The position numbers and the translations under genes are program-made. 64,000 nucleotides of DNA from JABDIY01 sp963803845. GTDB lineage: Bacteria; Actinomycetota; Acidimicrobiia; Acidimicrobiales; SZUA-35. Where the stretch lies: assembly GCA_963803845.1 (NCBI GenBank), contig CAWDNZ010000004.1:124001-188000 (forward strand), in the 5' to 3' direction. The first letter of the stretch is position 1. Every line of letters begins with the position of its first letter. The notes below the pieces were generated by a model, which saw only the letters and a list, made by a program, of their open reading frames with translations, ran no database searches and was not told where the DNA came from. This document shows positions 25,818-33,285 of this stretch, one piece after another.

Positions 25818-25878
25818 GAAGATAATATTGCTGATAGATCTCTTGATGTCAAGACATAATTTCTCTATGTCGAGAGAA
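25809..25878. promoter_or_regulatory. Three MarR-type operator boxes
   Basis: TCTTGATGTCAAGA (25841-25854) is a perfect inverted repeat with a two-base centre. TCTCGACATGAAGA (25809-25822) and TCTCTATGTCGAGA (25862-25875) match it at most positions; the last is embedded in a longer TTCTCT/AGAGAA repeat (25861-25878). Box centres are 32 and 21 bases apart, about three and two helical turns, so bound dimers would lie on one DNA face. The stretch is AT-richer than its surroundings and must also contain the transporter promoter. Confidence 0.75.
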
Positions 25879-25921
25879 CACGAGCCATCAAACCATTAGT
25901 ACGCCGCTAACGCAAGGCTTC

Positions 25922-26488
25922 CTAGTCGCGGTCGATCGAGGCGATTCGGTCGATCGCGGGGCCCCGTCTCAAGCCCTCCAGAATCTCGGGATCAATCTGA
26001 TGTTCGCCGTGCAGAACGCTGATGTCGCCAGTTGTTTCGAGCACCACAGCGCGAACGTCTTGCAATCGAAGGACATTCGCTTCTCTCAATTTCGCCACAA
26101 CGTCGCTTTTGGCAACGCGCGCCGATTGAAGGTTGTCATCGAGGAACTCTTGCCCGTCCATCAGTAGAAGCGGCGTATTGTCGACTACCTTTTCGGCGGC
26201 GGGTCGACGAGCACGCATCCACGCGACGGCAGCCTGGAATCCGAGCAGGCTTAGAGCTGCTATGGCGCCGTTGGCTAGGGCGACCGAGGACGTTGCGACG
26301 GCTGCCAAGATCGACCCGATCGAGACCGTTACTGCGAAATCGAAACTCGACATCTTGGAGAACGAACGCAAACCGATGATGCGAACAATGCCGATAACCG
26401 TGATCAGCATGAGCACCGCCGATATCGGGACTTGCCACAGGTCGCTCCAAGACTCGATGAGCCAGCCGCCCGTAGTTGCGATCAGCAT
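25922..26488 (-). CDS. DUF421 (YetF-like) membrane protein
   Basis: A 188-residue protein from ATG 26488. Three membrane helices occupy the first 95 residues or so, with GLRSFSKMSSFDFAVTVSIG as the family signature, followed by a cytoplasmic domain with NTPLLLMDGQEFLDDNLQSA, LREANVLRLQDVRAVVLET and GDISVLHG. This matches DUF421/YetF proteins, linked to spore or envelope physiology in Bacillus and otherwise of unknown function. Its start overlaps the stop of the DUF3253 gene by seven bases, so the two are coupled. Confidence 0.88.
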   Translation of the reverse strand: MLIATTGGWLIESWSDLWQVPISAVLMLITVIGIVRIIGLRSFSKMSSFDFAVTVSIGSILAAVATSSVALANGAIAALSLLGFQAAVAWMRARRPAAEKVVDNTPLLLMDGQEFLDDNLQSARVAKSDVVAKLREANVLRLQDVRAVVLETTGDISVLHGEHQIDPEILEGLRRGPAIDRIASIDRD

Positions 26489-27021
26489 GATGATCGGGCA
26501 CCGATACGGATGGGCCCGACATGATCGTCGGTCTTGGCCACTGGGTTCCCGGACGATGTGATGACGACGTCGCCCTCGGCGGCGAGTTCTTTCGCGACGG
26601 TTCTGACTCGGTCCATCGCTGGTCGCCAGTTCGGGGAGGCGACCACTCTTGCAACCTCGGACGGGCAAACGCTCCTACCAGGACCTCGTTTCGCGGTCAG
26701 CGAACGGATCGTCGAACGTATGCGAGCATCCAACGCGGCCTCGGTCGGTTCGTCCCACCACGGGTCACCTCGTTCCCCAAGCGCTTGTTTGGCGTCGTTC
26801 ACCCTGGCTCGGGCTTGCTGGACGAGGTCGGGCTCGTCGCGTTTGAGACGAATCTCTCGTCTCGCCGCCATCAATTCGGTCACGAGCTCGGCCTTGAGCC
26901 GCTCCGGGATAGATCGATCGGTCGCTCGCCACTTGCGGCCATTCACCACGATGTGGCGCCCGTCTGCGCTGTCGATCAAGTTGGGATTGTTCCGACCGCG
27001 GGGTTCGCTTGCCACGCTCAA
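26482..27021 (-). CDS. DUF3253 domain protein
   Basis: A 179-residue soluble protein with a TTG start at 27021 preceded by GGGGG, or a GTG two codons later. The N-terminal part (HIVVNGRKWRATDRSIPERL, LVTELMAARREIR) resembles small proteins of actinobacteria and proteobacteria, and the C-terminal part (SVCPSEVARVVASPNWRPAM, RVRTVAKELAAEGDVVIT) is a clear DUF3253 winged-helix-like domain. The activity is unknown. It is co-transcribed with the DUF421 gene. Confidence 0.8.
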   Translation of the reverse strand: MSVASEPRGRNNPNLIDSADGRHIVVNGRKWRATDRSIPERLKAELVTELMAARREIRLKRDEPDLVQQARARVNDAKQALGERGDPWWDEPTEAALDARIRSTIRSLTAKRGPGRSVCPSEVARVVASPNWRPAMDRVRTVAKELAAEGDVVITSSGNPVAKTDDHVGPIRIGARSSC

Positions 27022-27150
27022 GCTCTACCCCCTTCGAGCTCCGAGAAACCTGGCGCCAGCACGTCTCTCGCATTGTCAGGTTGTAGAGCACACGTTTATG
27101 GTTTGATCGAGCGGGTAGACCGCTCCGCACATCAACTAGAGGAGCTCACA

Positions 27151-27318
27151 GTGGCAACCACAGACCCAGGATTCAACATCGCCGGTATCGGAGTAGGCGG
27201 GCTACTGGTCATCGCCGGCATCCTGATCGCCATCTTCGGCTCCACAACCCTCGGAATCATCGTCGCCCTCGTCGGCCTGATCGCCTTCGGTGGCTTCGTC
27301 AAGGGCCGCTGGTACTAG
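27151..27318 (+). CDS. Small two-helix membrane protein
   Basis: A 55-residue protein starting at GTG 27151 with GGAG eight bases upstream. It is almost entirely two glycine-rich hydrophobic segments (IAGIGVGGLLVIAGILIAIF and TLGIIVALVGLIAFGGF) ending in KGRWY. Such small proteins are common in actinobacteria near stress genes; no function is known. It is in a longer open frame whose upstream part has no start signal. Confidence 0.7.
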   Translation: MATTDPGFNIAGIGVGGLLVIAGILIAIFGSTTLGIIVALVGLIAFGGFVKGRWY

Positions 27319-27321
27319 ACA

Positions 27322-27343
27322 CCGAGCAAACTTCTGCGCTCGG
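27322..27343 (+). terminator. Weak stem-loop after the small membrane gene
   Basis: CCGAGC (27322-27327) pairs with GCTCGG (27338-27343) across a ten-base loop, four bases after the stop codon. There is no T-run, so termination here is only possible. Confidence 0.3.
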
Positions 27344-27419
27344 ACTCGCAGCCTTGGGCATTGCGAGCGCCTACCCTGCCCGGACCCAATGACTGACCCG
27401 ACCCCCAGATGCGCTAGCT

Positions 27420-28265
27420 GTGCCTGAAGGCGACTCGCTTCGTCGGGCCGAAGCCCTGCTGGCGCCGGTCCTCGACGGCCAGATCGTCACCGACCTCTGG
27501 TTCAAGAAGATTCGGGGACACCGGCCAGGCGCCGGGCAACGAATTGAACAGGTCAACGCCGTCGGGAAACACCTGCTCATCGAATTCGACCGAAAGCTCA
27601 CCCTTCGGGTGCACCTCGGAATGACGGGCTCTTTTCGCGTACTACCGCCGGAGGCGGCTCTGCCGACGTCACCCCGCTTGCGCGTTGTCCTACGCACCCA
27701 GCTTGGCACTGCGCTGTGCTTCTCCGCACCCACGATCGATACCTTCATCCGTGGAACCGGGCCCTCCCCCGTCGAACATCTCGGTCCTGATCTCAGTGAC
27801 GACACCGTCGACGTCGACGAGATCGTCAAACGAACCCGATCACTGGCGCCGGCCAAGAACGTCGCATCCGCTCTACTCGACCAGCGAATCGCCGCAGGAG
27901 TGGGGAACGTGTTCAAGAGCGAAGTGGCCTTCCTCGCCGGCGTCCACCCGTTCACGCCAATCAGCTCGCTGAGCGACGCCGAACTCATCCGAGTGTGGCG
28001 CCTTGCTCATCAGCAATTACTTGCCAATCGTGACCGGAACTCCCGCAAGACCACGACGGACCGAATTGGTGGCCGAACCTATGTCTATGGGCGCTTCCGT
28101 AGCGCCTGCCGACGCTGCTCCAGCTCGATCGAATTCTCACCAGCGGGCAAGATCACCGAGCGCAGTACGTACTGGTGTCCACATTGCCAGCCACAATCGA
28201 AGCGGACCTCTGCTTCACCGACTCCTTCTGGAGAGAGCCCGGCCACGCCGACATTGGGCGAATGA
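27420..28265 (+). CDS. nei: Fpg/Nei family DNA glycosylase (endonuclease VIII-like)
   Basis: A 281-residue base-excision repair enzyme with GTG start. The N-terminus PEGDSLRRAEALL carries the catalytic Pro and Glu of the Nei branch. LRVHLGMTGSF, the helix-two-turn-helix AAGVGNVFKSEVAFLAGVHP and a C-terminal zinc finger, CRRC with a later CPHC, complete the family set. It removes oxidised pyrimidines or similar lesions and cuts the strand by beta,delta-elimination. The C-terminal 25 residues are a Ser/Thr/Pro tail beyond the finger. It is convergent with the four-helix-bundle gene, and a shared hairpin lies between them. Confidence 0.93.
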   Translation: MPEGDSLRRAEALLAPVLDGQIVTDLWFKKIRGHRPGAGQRIEQVNAVGKHLLIEFDRKLTLRVHLGMTGSFRVLPPEAALPTSPRLRVVLRTQLGTALCFSAPTIDTFIRGTGPSPVEHLGPDLSDDTVDVDEIVKRTRSLAPAKNVASALLDQRIAAGVGNVFKSEVAFLAGVHPFTPISSLSDAELIRVWRLAHQQLLANRDRNSRKTTTDRIGGRTYVYGRFRSACRRCSSSIEFSPAGKITERSTYWCPHCQPQSKRTSASPTPSGESPATPTLGE

Positions 28266-28295
28266 CTCGGCGACAAAGGCGATCGGGTTGGTCCG

Positions 28296-28365
28296 GACGC
28301 GCCAACGAGGCACCCCACGACGCGCAACGAGGCACGCCACCACGAGTTGTGGCAGCGTGCCTCGT
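28296..28365. terminator. Bidirectional hairpin with duplicated left arm
   Basis: ACGAGGCACGC (28327-28337) and GCGTGCCTCGT (28355-28365) are perfect 11-base inverted repeats, with further GCCAC/GTGGC pairing in the loop. The left arm region is tandemly duplicated: 28296-28318 and 28319-28340 both read GACGCG, then CAACGAGGCAC, then CCAC with small changes. The element lies between convergent genes, as expected for a two-way terminator, though no T-tract follows. Confidence 0.55.
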
Positions 28366-28380
28366 CGGGTGGGCTTGACC

Positions 28381-28827
28381 TCAGCTGACGGTGTCGCGCA
28401 GTGACCTCACCTCGTCGTGGGTGCGCTTGACCTCGGTGAACTGGCGGGTGACCGCCGCGCGCAATTCGGGGGAGATATCCGCTTCGAGTGCGTTTTCGTA
28501 CTCCATCACAGCGTGATCTTCGCCCTGTTCCACAGCATCGAGCACCCCAGAGGCGCTTGCACCGGTCAAGGCATCCTTGAGCGACATCCAACCACGGTGC
28601 ATCACAGCAGCAACCGAACCGGACTCGTCGACGTCATCGCCGTAGCGAGCTGCCATCTGCTCGAGTTCACCAGCGAAACGTGCCCGCTGTTGGGAGTACT
28701 GCTGGAACTTCGGAGCGAGATCGGCTCGGTCGGTGGATGCCAGCTTCTCGGCGGCTTGAGCGAAGCCCTTTTCGCCGTCTCGAAGCGTTTCGATGAGGTC
28801 CTTGGTGGTGCTTTCGTCGGTAGACAT
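28381..28827 (-). CDS. PA2169/DUF2383 family four-helix-bundle protein
   Basis: A 148-residue all-helical protein. The opening KDLIETLRDGEKGFAQAAEK, the HRGWMSLKDALTG turn and the EQGEDHAVMEYENAL segment, with conserved Glu and His residues, fit the ferritin-like PA2169 family (DUF2383). Members are cytoplasmic stress proteins of unknown activity; the acidic and His residues could bind metal. AGGAGAAA precedes the ATG. It is transcribed alone, from a promoter somewhere in 28828-28979, a gap in which I see no gene. Confidence 0.9.
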   Translation of the reverse strand: MSTDESTTKDLIETLRDGEKGFAQAAEKLASTDRADLAPKFQQYSQQRARFAGELEQMAARYGDDVDESGSVAAVMHRGWMSLKDALTGASASGVLDAVEQGEDHAVMEYENALEADISPELRAAVTRQFTEVKRTHDEVRSLRDTVS

Positions 28828-28979
28828 GATTTCTCCTTTTGGGGGTGTCAGGGCGACAATTGTCCGCCCGAATCATGCTCTTTCCAGAAGCCGCTACGCC
28901 TACACCTCCAATCCAAGAAAACTCCTCGAATCAGAAATGCCCAGGAGTAACTGACAACGCCAGCGAACTATCTGGAAGC

Positions 28980-29393
28980 TCATTGCGAGGAGCCCTTCGC
29001 CACATTCAGGATGTGGCAGACATCGTCGTCGCCGCAGTCGGCGGGGTCCAGTTGCGCACTTCGCTTCAGTAAATGTTGGAGCTCACCTTCGAGCGCCGAG
29101 AGTTGGCGTTGCCGTTCTCGCACCTCGGCCAGTTTCGCTTCGAGCAAGGTGCCCACATGGGTGCACGGCGCGGACCCGGCGTTGCGTACCTCGATGACGC
29201 TGCCGATCTCCGCCAAAGTGAGCCCGGCCGCCTGGGCGGCTCGGATGAATTTGCCCCGTTGCAGAGCCACTTCGTCGTAGACCCGGTAACCGTTCGACGC
29301 TCGATCAGGCTGCGGCAACAGACCACGCCGCTCATAGAACCTCACCGTCTCGGTGGGGACGCGGAGTGCTTCTGCTAGCTGACCGATCAACAT
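28980..29393 (-). CDS. MerR family metal-responsive regulator
   Basis: A 137-residue MerR protein. The DNA-binding domain reads IGQLAEALRVPTETVRFYER, then RGLLPQPDR and YRVYDEVALQ, followed by a long dimerisation helix. Cys77 (SAPCTH) and a C-terminal pair Cys120 and Cys126 match the metal-binding pattern of the ZntR/CadR/PbrR branch rather than SoxR. It is divergent from the thioredoxin-like and flavin-reductase genes and should bind the palindrome at 29413-29434 to control them. The metal is not determinable; a soft divalent metal (Cd, Pb, Hg or Zn) is likely. Confidence 0.92.
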   Translation of the reverse strand: MLIGQLAEALRVPTETVRFYERRGLLPQPDRASNGYRVYDEVALQRGKFIRAAQAAGLTLAEIGSVIEVRNAGSAPCTHVGTLLEAKLAEVRERQRQLSALEGELQHLLKRSAQLDPADCGDDDVCHILNVAKGSSQ

Positions 29394-29409
29394 CTGCCAA
29401 GACTACCAC

Positions 29410-29447
29410 TTGACCTTGATCTGCGGATCAAGGTTTACCGTAGAGTC
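29410..29447 (+). promoter_or_regulatory. MerR-type promoter with operator, leaderless start
   Basis: A -35 TTGACC (29410-29415) and a -10 TTACCG or TACCGT (29435-29441) are 19-20 bases apart, the overlong spacing typical of MerR-controlled promoters. Between them, ACCTTGATC (29413-29421) and GATCAAGGT (29426-29434) form a perfect nine-base inverted repeat. The expected transcription start, about seven bases after the -10, falls on the A of the ATG at 29448, so the transcript is probably leaderless. Confidence 0.8.
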
Positions 29448-29750
29448 ATGGACATCACCCTGCTCTATTTCGACGATTGCCCCAACTGGCTACAGGCCGA
29501 CGCTCATCTGCGCACACTGGCCGCAGAACGGCCCGATCTCCGCATCTCGCGCCGGATCGTCGACACCCCCGAACAGGCCGAGGAAACTCGGTTTCGCGGC
29601 TCACCCAGCATTCTCGTAAATGGCGTCGACGCATTCGCCGATCCCGACGCTCCCGTCGGGTTGTCCTGCCGGGTCTACCAGACCCCCGAGGGTCGGGCGG
29701 GCTCGCCAACCATCGAACAACTTCGTGCCGCCTTGTCGCGAGCGTCATGA
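29448..29750 (+). CDS. Thioredoxin-like DF family protein (Cys form)
   Basis: A 100-residue protein of the small thioredoxin-like group whose hallmark is FD-x-CPNW at the N-terminus (here YFDDCPNWLQADAHL with Cys11), then ETRFRGSPSILVNGVDAF and GLSCRVYQTPEG. In some bacteria Cys11 is replaced by selenocysteine, which is why the family is called DF (seleno)protein; here it is TGC. A second cysteine follows in the GLSC motif. It starts from the MerR-type promoter, probably without a leader, and overlaps the flavin reductase gene (ATGA), so it likely serves metal handling or thiol redox chemistry. Confidence 0.88.
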   Translation: MDITLLYFDDCPNWLQADAHLRTLAAERPDLRISRRIVDTPEQAEETRFRGSPSILVNGVDAFADPDAPVGLSCRVYQTPEGRAGSPTIEQLRAALSRAS

Positions 29751-31099
29751 GCAGTCCCTATGACCTGATAGTGATCGGCGCAGGCATGGCCGGCGCAGCG
29801 GCCGCCAACAAATGTGCTAGCGCCGGCTGGCGGGTCGCCATTGTGGACGAGCTCCCCTACGGCGGTACCTGTGCGCTGCGAGGCTGTGACCCAAAGAAGA
29901 TCCTGCGTCGCGGCGCAGAGATCGTGGACAGCGCCCGCCTTATGCAGGGCAAAGGCATCGACGCCGCCGGCCTTGAGATCAATTGGGCGGACCTGATGAA
30001 GCACAAACGCGGCTTCACTGATCCTGTCCCCCAGAACATGGAACGCGGTCTCGCCGGCAATGGAGTTGAGACGCTGCATGGCACCGCAACTTTCACCGGC
30101 ACCACGACAGTGGACATCGACGGCGCAACCTATGAGTCGTCGCACTTTCTTGTTGCTACTGGCGCCCGACCCAAACCACTGGGGTTCCCTGGCGCCGAGC
30201 GTCTCATCGACAGCACCGAGTTCTTGAACCTCGAGGCGCTCCCCGGTCGAATCCTGTTCATCGGCGGCGGCTTCATCTCTTTCGAGTTTGCGCACATCGC
30301 TGCTCGGGCCGGCAGCAATCCGACAATCCTGGACCGCGGAGAACGACCACTTAAAGGCTTTGACCCTGATCTCGTTGAGCTCCTCGTAGCCCGTAGCTCC
30401 GAGGTCGGAATTGACGTTCAGCGCGAAACCGTCGTCACCTCCATCGAATCGCACGGGTCTGGGCTTCGGGTCACCGTCGAAGGCGCCGGAACCAAGGCAA
30501 CCATCGATACCGACCTCGTTGTGCACGGCGCCGGTCGGATACCGGAGCTTTCTCGACTCGGCCTCGAGGCAGCGGGAGTAGCCCACACCCGAAACGGGGT
30601 TCAGGTGGCGGGTCACCTCCAGAGCACAACCAACCCCGCCGTCTTCGCAGCCGGCGACTCCGCCGATAGCCCCGGAATGGCCCTCACCCCGGTCGCCGTG
30701 TTCGAAGGCAAGGTTGCTGCTTCCAACATGCTCAAGAACACCGCCATAGTGCCGGACTACGACGGTGTGACAACGGCCGTGTTCACCGTTCCCGAACTCG
30801 CCAGGGTCGGCCTCCTCGAAGCAGACGCCCGAGCCAAAGGAATCGACCTCGACGTCCGCTACAGCGACACGAGCGACTGGTTTTCCAACTATCGCATCGG
30901 CGAAACAGTTGCCGCGGTCAAAATCTTGGTGGACAAGAGCACGGACACAATCGTGGGTGCCCACATGTTCGGGCCCGAATACGGCGAGCTCATCAACTTT
31001 TGCGCCCTCGCGATGAAACTCAATCTCACCACCCGCCAGCTCAAGTCCATGACCGCCGCGTACCCAACCGTCACCTCGGATCTCGGGTCGATGCTCTAG
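29747..31099 (+). CDS. Mercuric/glutathione-reductase-like flavoprotein disulfide reductase
   Basis: A 450-residue pyridine-nucleotide disulfide oxidoreductase. It has an FAD motif (YDLIVIGAGMAGAAAA), the redox pair Cys42 and Cys47 in GGTCALRGCDPKK, an NADPH-binding motif (RILFIGGGFISFEFAHIAAR), a second FAD motif with VFAAGDSADSP, and a dimerisation domain. Instead of the usual HPT active-site pattern at the C-terminus it shows TAAYPTVTSD, where Tyr replaces the catalytic His, as in several mercuric-reductase-like relatives. No N-terminal NmerA domain is present. Co-transcription with the DF protein under MerR control suggests a metal or disulfide reductase. Confidence 0.88.
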   Translation: MSSPYDLIVIGAGMAGAAAANKCASAGWRVAIVDELPYGGTCALRGCDPKKILRRGAEIVDSARLMQGKGIDAAGLEINWADLMKHKRGFTDPVPQNMERGLAGNGVETLHGTATFTGTTTVDIDGATYESSHFLVATGARPKPLGFPGAERLIDSTEFLNLEALPGRILFIGGGFISFEFAHIAARAGSNPTILDRGERPLKGFDPDLVELLVARSSEVGIDVQRETVVTSIESHGSGLRVTVEGAGTKATIDTDLVVHGAGRIPELSRLGLEAAGVAHTRNGVQVAGHLQSTTNPAVFAAGDSADSPGMALTPVAVFEGKVAASNMLKNTAIVPDYDGVTTAVFTVPELARVGLLEADARAKGIDLDVRYSDTSDWFSNYRIGETVAAVKILVDKSTDTIVGAHMFGPEYGELINFCALAMKLNLTTRQLKSMTAAYPTVTSDLGSML

Positions 31100-31159
31100 C
31101 CCCCGCAGCTCACCTTCCACCGCTCGACCACGTCTCGATCTATCACCAGCGACAAGTCC

Positions 31160-31222
31160 TTGACATTTTGCGCGCAGGTTGTAAGTATGAGGTGATTCAC
31201 TTCTCATGTTCGTGAGAAGTGA
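31160..31222 (+). promoter_or_regulatory. Promoter and 26-bp palindrome ahead of the transporter operon
   Basis: A consensus -35 TTGACA (31160-31165) is followed after 16 bases by a weak -10 TAAGTA. Just downstream, TCACTTCTCA (31197-31206) and TGAGAAGTGA (31213-31222) form a perfect ten-base inverted repeat with a six-base centre, ending 19 bases before the ATG and before the AGGAGGG ribosome binding site. It could be the operator of the TetR encoded in the same operon, or an RNA hairpin in the leader. Confidence 0.65.
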
Positions 31223-31241
31223 TGATCCTGAGGAGGGACCT

Positions 31242-32483
31242 ATGAGACGCTTTCTATTCACCTTGCTGGCGGTGTTCGCACTTACGGCAGCTGCCTGCGG
31301 TTCGAGCGACGACACCGCGGTTGCCACCGACGACTCGACAGACGATTCGGCCGACACTACGACCACCGAACCCGTCGACGAACCGACAACAGAATCTACT
31401 GAGGCGCCATCGGGTGACCCGATTCGTGTTGGGATCATCACGTCGACATCAGGGCCACTACAGGGCTATGGCGACCAATACGTCGCCGGACTCCAGGCCG
31501 GCCTCGCTTATGCGACCGACGGCACCAATGCGGTGAACGGTCGACCGATCGAGTTGGTCATTTCCGACGACGGCGCAGACCCCGAAACCGCAATCAGCCA
31601 AGCCACCGATCTCGTTGGCCAGGGTGTGAATATCATCGGCGGCACGGTCTCCTCCGGCGTTGCCGTTCAGCTCGCCGGGTTCGCAGCGGAGAACGAAATC
31701 CTGTACATCTCGGGTCCAGCCGCATCCGATGCGATCACCGGAGTGAATGGATACACCTTCAGGGCGGGACGCCAGAGCTACCAGGACGTCGCTACGGCTG
31801 CATCGCTGGTCGATGGTGATGGCGGCACCGTGTTGGTCTTCGCCCAGGACACCGAGTTCGGCGCTGCCAACGTTGGTGCGGTCGAGGCTGTGCTTGGGGC
31901 ACGAGGTTTCACGGTCGATTCGCTGCTCGTGCCTGCCACCGAGACCGAGTTCACCGGCTTCGCTGATCAGATCAATCAGGCCGCTCCCGACCTCGTGTTC
32001 GTCGCCTGGGCCGGAGAGACCTCCGGGGCGATGTGGCAAGCGCTCGGTCAGCAGGCCGTGTTCGACACCGCGCCGGTCTCCACAGGACTGGCCGATGAAC
32101 CCACCTGGCCCTTCTACGGAGACGCAGCCACCGGGATCAGCTTCTTGAACCACTATTTCCCGGGGGCACCTTCGAACCCGGTGAATGACTACATGCTCGA
32201 GAATGCATCGATGGTCGACCTGTTCACCCCGGACGGTTTCGTAACCGCCCAGCTGATCGTGCAAGCTCTCGCCGAGGGCGGGCCCGACGATGTGGATGCG
32301 ATGATCGCAGCACTCGAGGGGTGGACCTTTGATGCACCGAAGGGCACCCAGACGGTGCGAGCCTCAGATCATGCGATGATTCAACCGATGTTCACCGCTC
32401 GCCTTCTCGACGAGGACGGCACACTGGTGCCCGAGCTCATCGGCACTCTCGATCCTGAGGCAACGGCCCCGCCCGAGGGGTGA
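31242..32483 (+). CDS. Branched-chain-type ABC transporter substrate-binding lipoprotein
   Basis: A 413-residue protein from ATG 31242 with AGGAGGG upstream. The signal peptide MRRFLFTLLAVFALTAAACG ends in a lipobox, followed by a Thr/Asp/Ser-rich linker of about 40 residues. The periplasmic-binding type I fold begins DPIRVGIITSTSGPLQGYG, with GTVSSGVAVQLAGFAAENEI and VLVFAQDTEFGAANVGAVEA following, as in LivJ/AmiC-like receptors. Ligands range over amino acids, amides, urea and aromatic or short acids. The downstream CoA ligase suggests a carboxylic acid here, an inference. Confidence 0.92.
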   Translation: MRRFLFTLLAVFALTAAACGSSDDTAVATDDSTDDSADTTTTEPVDEPTTESTEAPSGDPIRVGIITSTSGPLQGYGDQYVAGLQAGLAYATDGTNAVNGRPIELVISDDGADPETAISQATDLVGQGVNIIGGTVSSGVAVQLAGFAAENEILYISGPAASDAITGVNGYTFRAGRQSYQDVATAASLVDGDGGTVLVFAQDTEFGAANVGAVEAVLGARGFTVDSLLVPATETEFTGFADQINQAAPDLVFVAWAGETSGAMWQALGQQAVFDTAPVSTGLADEPTWPFYGDAATGISFLNHYFPGAPSNPVNDYMLENASMVDLFTPDGFVTAQLIVQALAEGGPDDVDAMIAALEGWTFDAPKGTQTVRASDHAMIQPMFTARLLDEDGTLVPELIGTLDPEATAPPEG

Positions 32484-32502
32484 TCGGCCGGTCATTCTCC
32501 AC

Positions 32503-33285
32503 ATGACGGCTCTCCCCTCCCCAATGTCCGAGTCCGGCGATCACGCACTGTCGATCGCCGGACTCGAGTGGGGGGTCGGTGGTCTCACCATCGTCAAAGA
32601 CATCAACCTGACGGTCCAGGCCGGAGAGTTTCTGTCGGTTATTGGACCAAACGGGGCCGGCAAGACCAGCCTCATCAACCTGATATCGGGCGTTTACCTG
32701 CCCCGCAGTGGTTCGGTCAAAATGTTCAACACCGATGTGACCAACCTGCGCCCGGCCGAGCGAACTCGGCGCGGTCTGGGCCGCACCTTCCAGACCTCAA
32801 GTCTGTTCCCTGGGCTCACCGTTGGCGAGAATGTCCGCCTGGCCGCCCAGGCGGCACTGGGTGGGAGCCTTCGGCTATTCACTGCGCCGCGGTCTGATGA
32901 CCAGGCCACCGCCCGTGCGCTGGACGCACTCGAACGGGTGGACCTTGCCAGCCGACGAAACGACGTGGTCAGCGCACTGTCCCATGGCGACAAACGCAAA
33001 CTGGAGATCGCAGTGGTCCTCGCCGCCGAACCGAAGGTGCTGTTGCTGGACGAGCCCACCGCCGGGGTGTCGGTCGAGGAGACCCAGCCGCTCGTTGGCC
33101 TCATTCGGGACGTTCACCAGTCGGGAACCACCATCGTGATGGTGGAACACCGCATGGAGTTCGTCGTGGACATCTCGGACCGAATCGCCGTGATGCACGA
33201 GGGCGAAATGCTGGCCGTCGGCACCCCCGACGAAGTCATGGCCAATGAAGAGGTTCGCACCGCCTACCTGGGGGGCCATCGATGA
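32503..33285 (+). CDS. livG: ABC transporter ATP-binding protein, LivG type
   Basis: A 260-residue ATPase; the ATG at 32503 or the one at 32524 may be used. Walker A is GPNGAGKTSL, the signature motif is replaced by ALSHGDKRKLEIA, and Walker B is VLLLDEPTAGVS. The long insertion FTAPRSDDQATARALDALER and the C-terminal AVGTPDEVMANEEVRTAYLG are typical of LivG. It pairs with the LivF-type protein whose ATG overlaps its stop, and energises the two permeases downstream. Confidence 0.92.
   Translation: MTALPSPMSESGDHALSIAGLEWGVGGLTIVKDINLTVQAGEFLSVIGPNGAGKTSLINLISGVYLPRSGSVKMFNTDVTNLRPAERTRRGLGRTFQTSSLFPGLTVGENVRLAAQAALGGSLRLFTAPRSDDQATARALDALERVDLASRRNDVVSALSHGDKRKLEIAVVLAAEPKVLLLDEPTAGVSVEETQPLVGLIRDVHQSGTTIVMVEHRMEFVVDISDRIAVMHEGEMLAVGTPDEVMANEEVRTAYLGGHR

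Noticed and set aside
29675..31441. Long minus-strand open frame of 588 codons opposite the flavin reductase gene
   Set aside because: It is a shadow frame produced by GC-rich codon use. The opposite strand has full FAD and NADPH motifs, and the minus frame shows no family pattern and runs through the next promoter.
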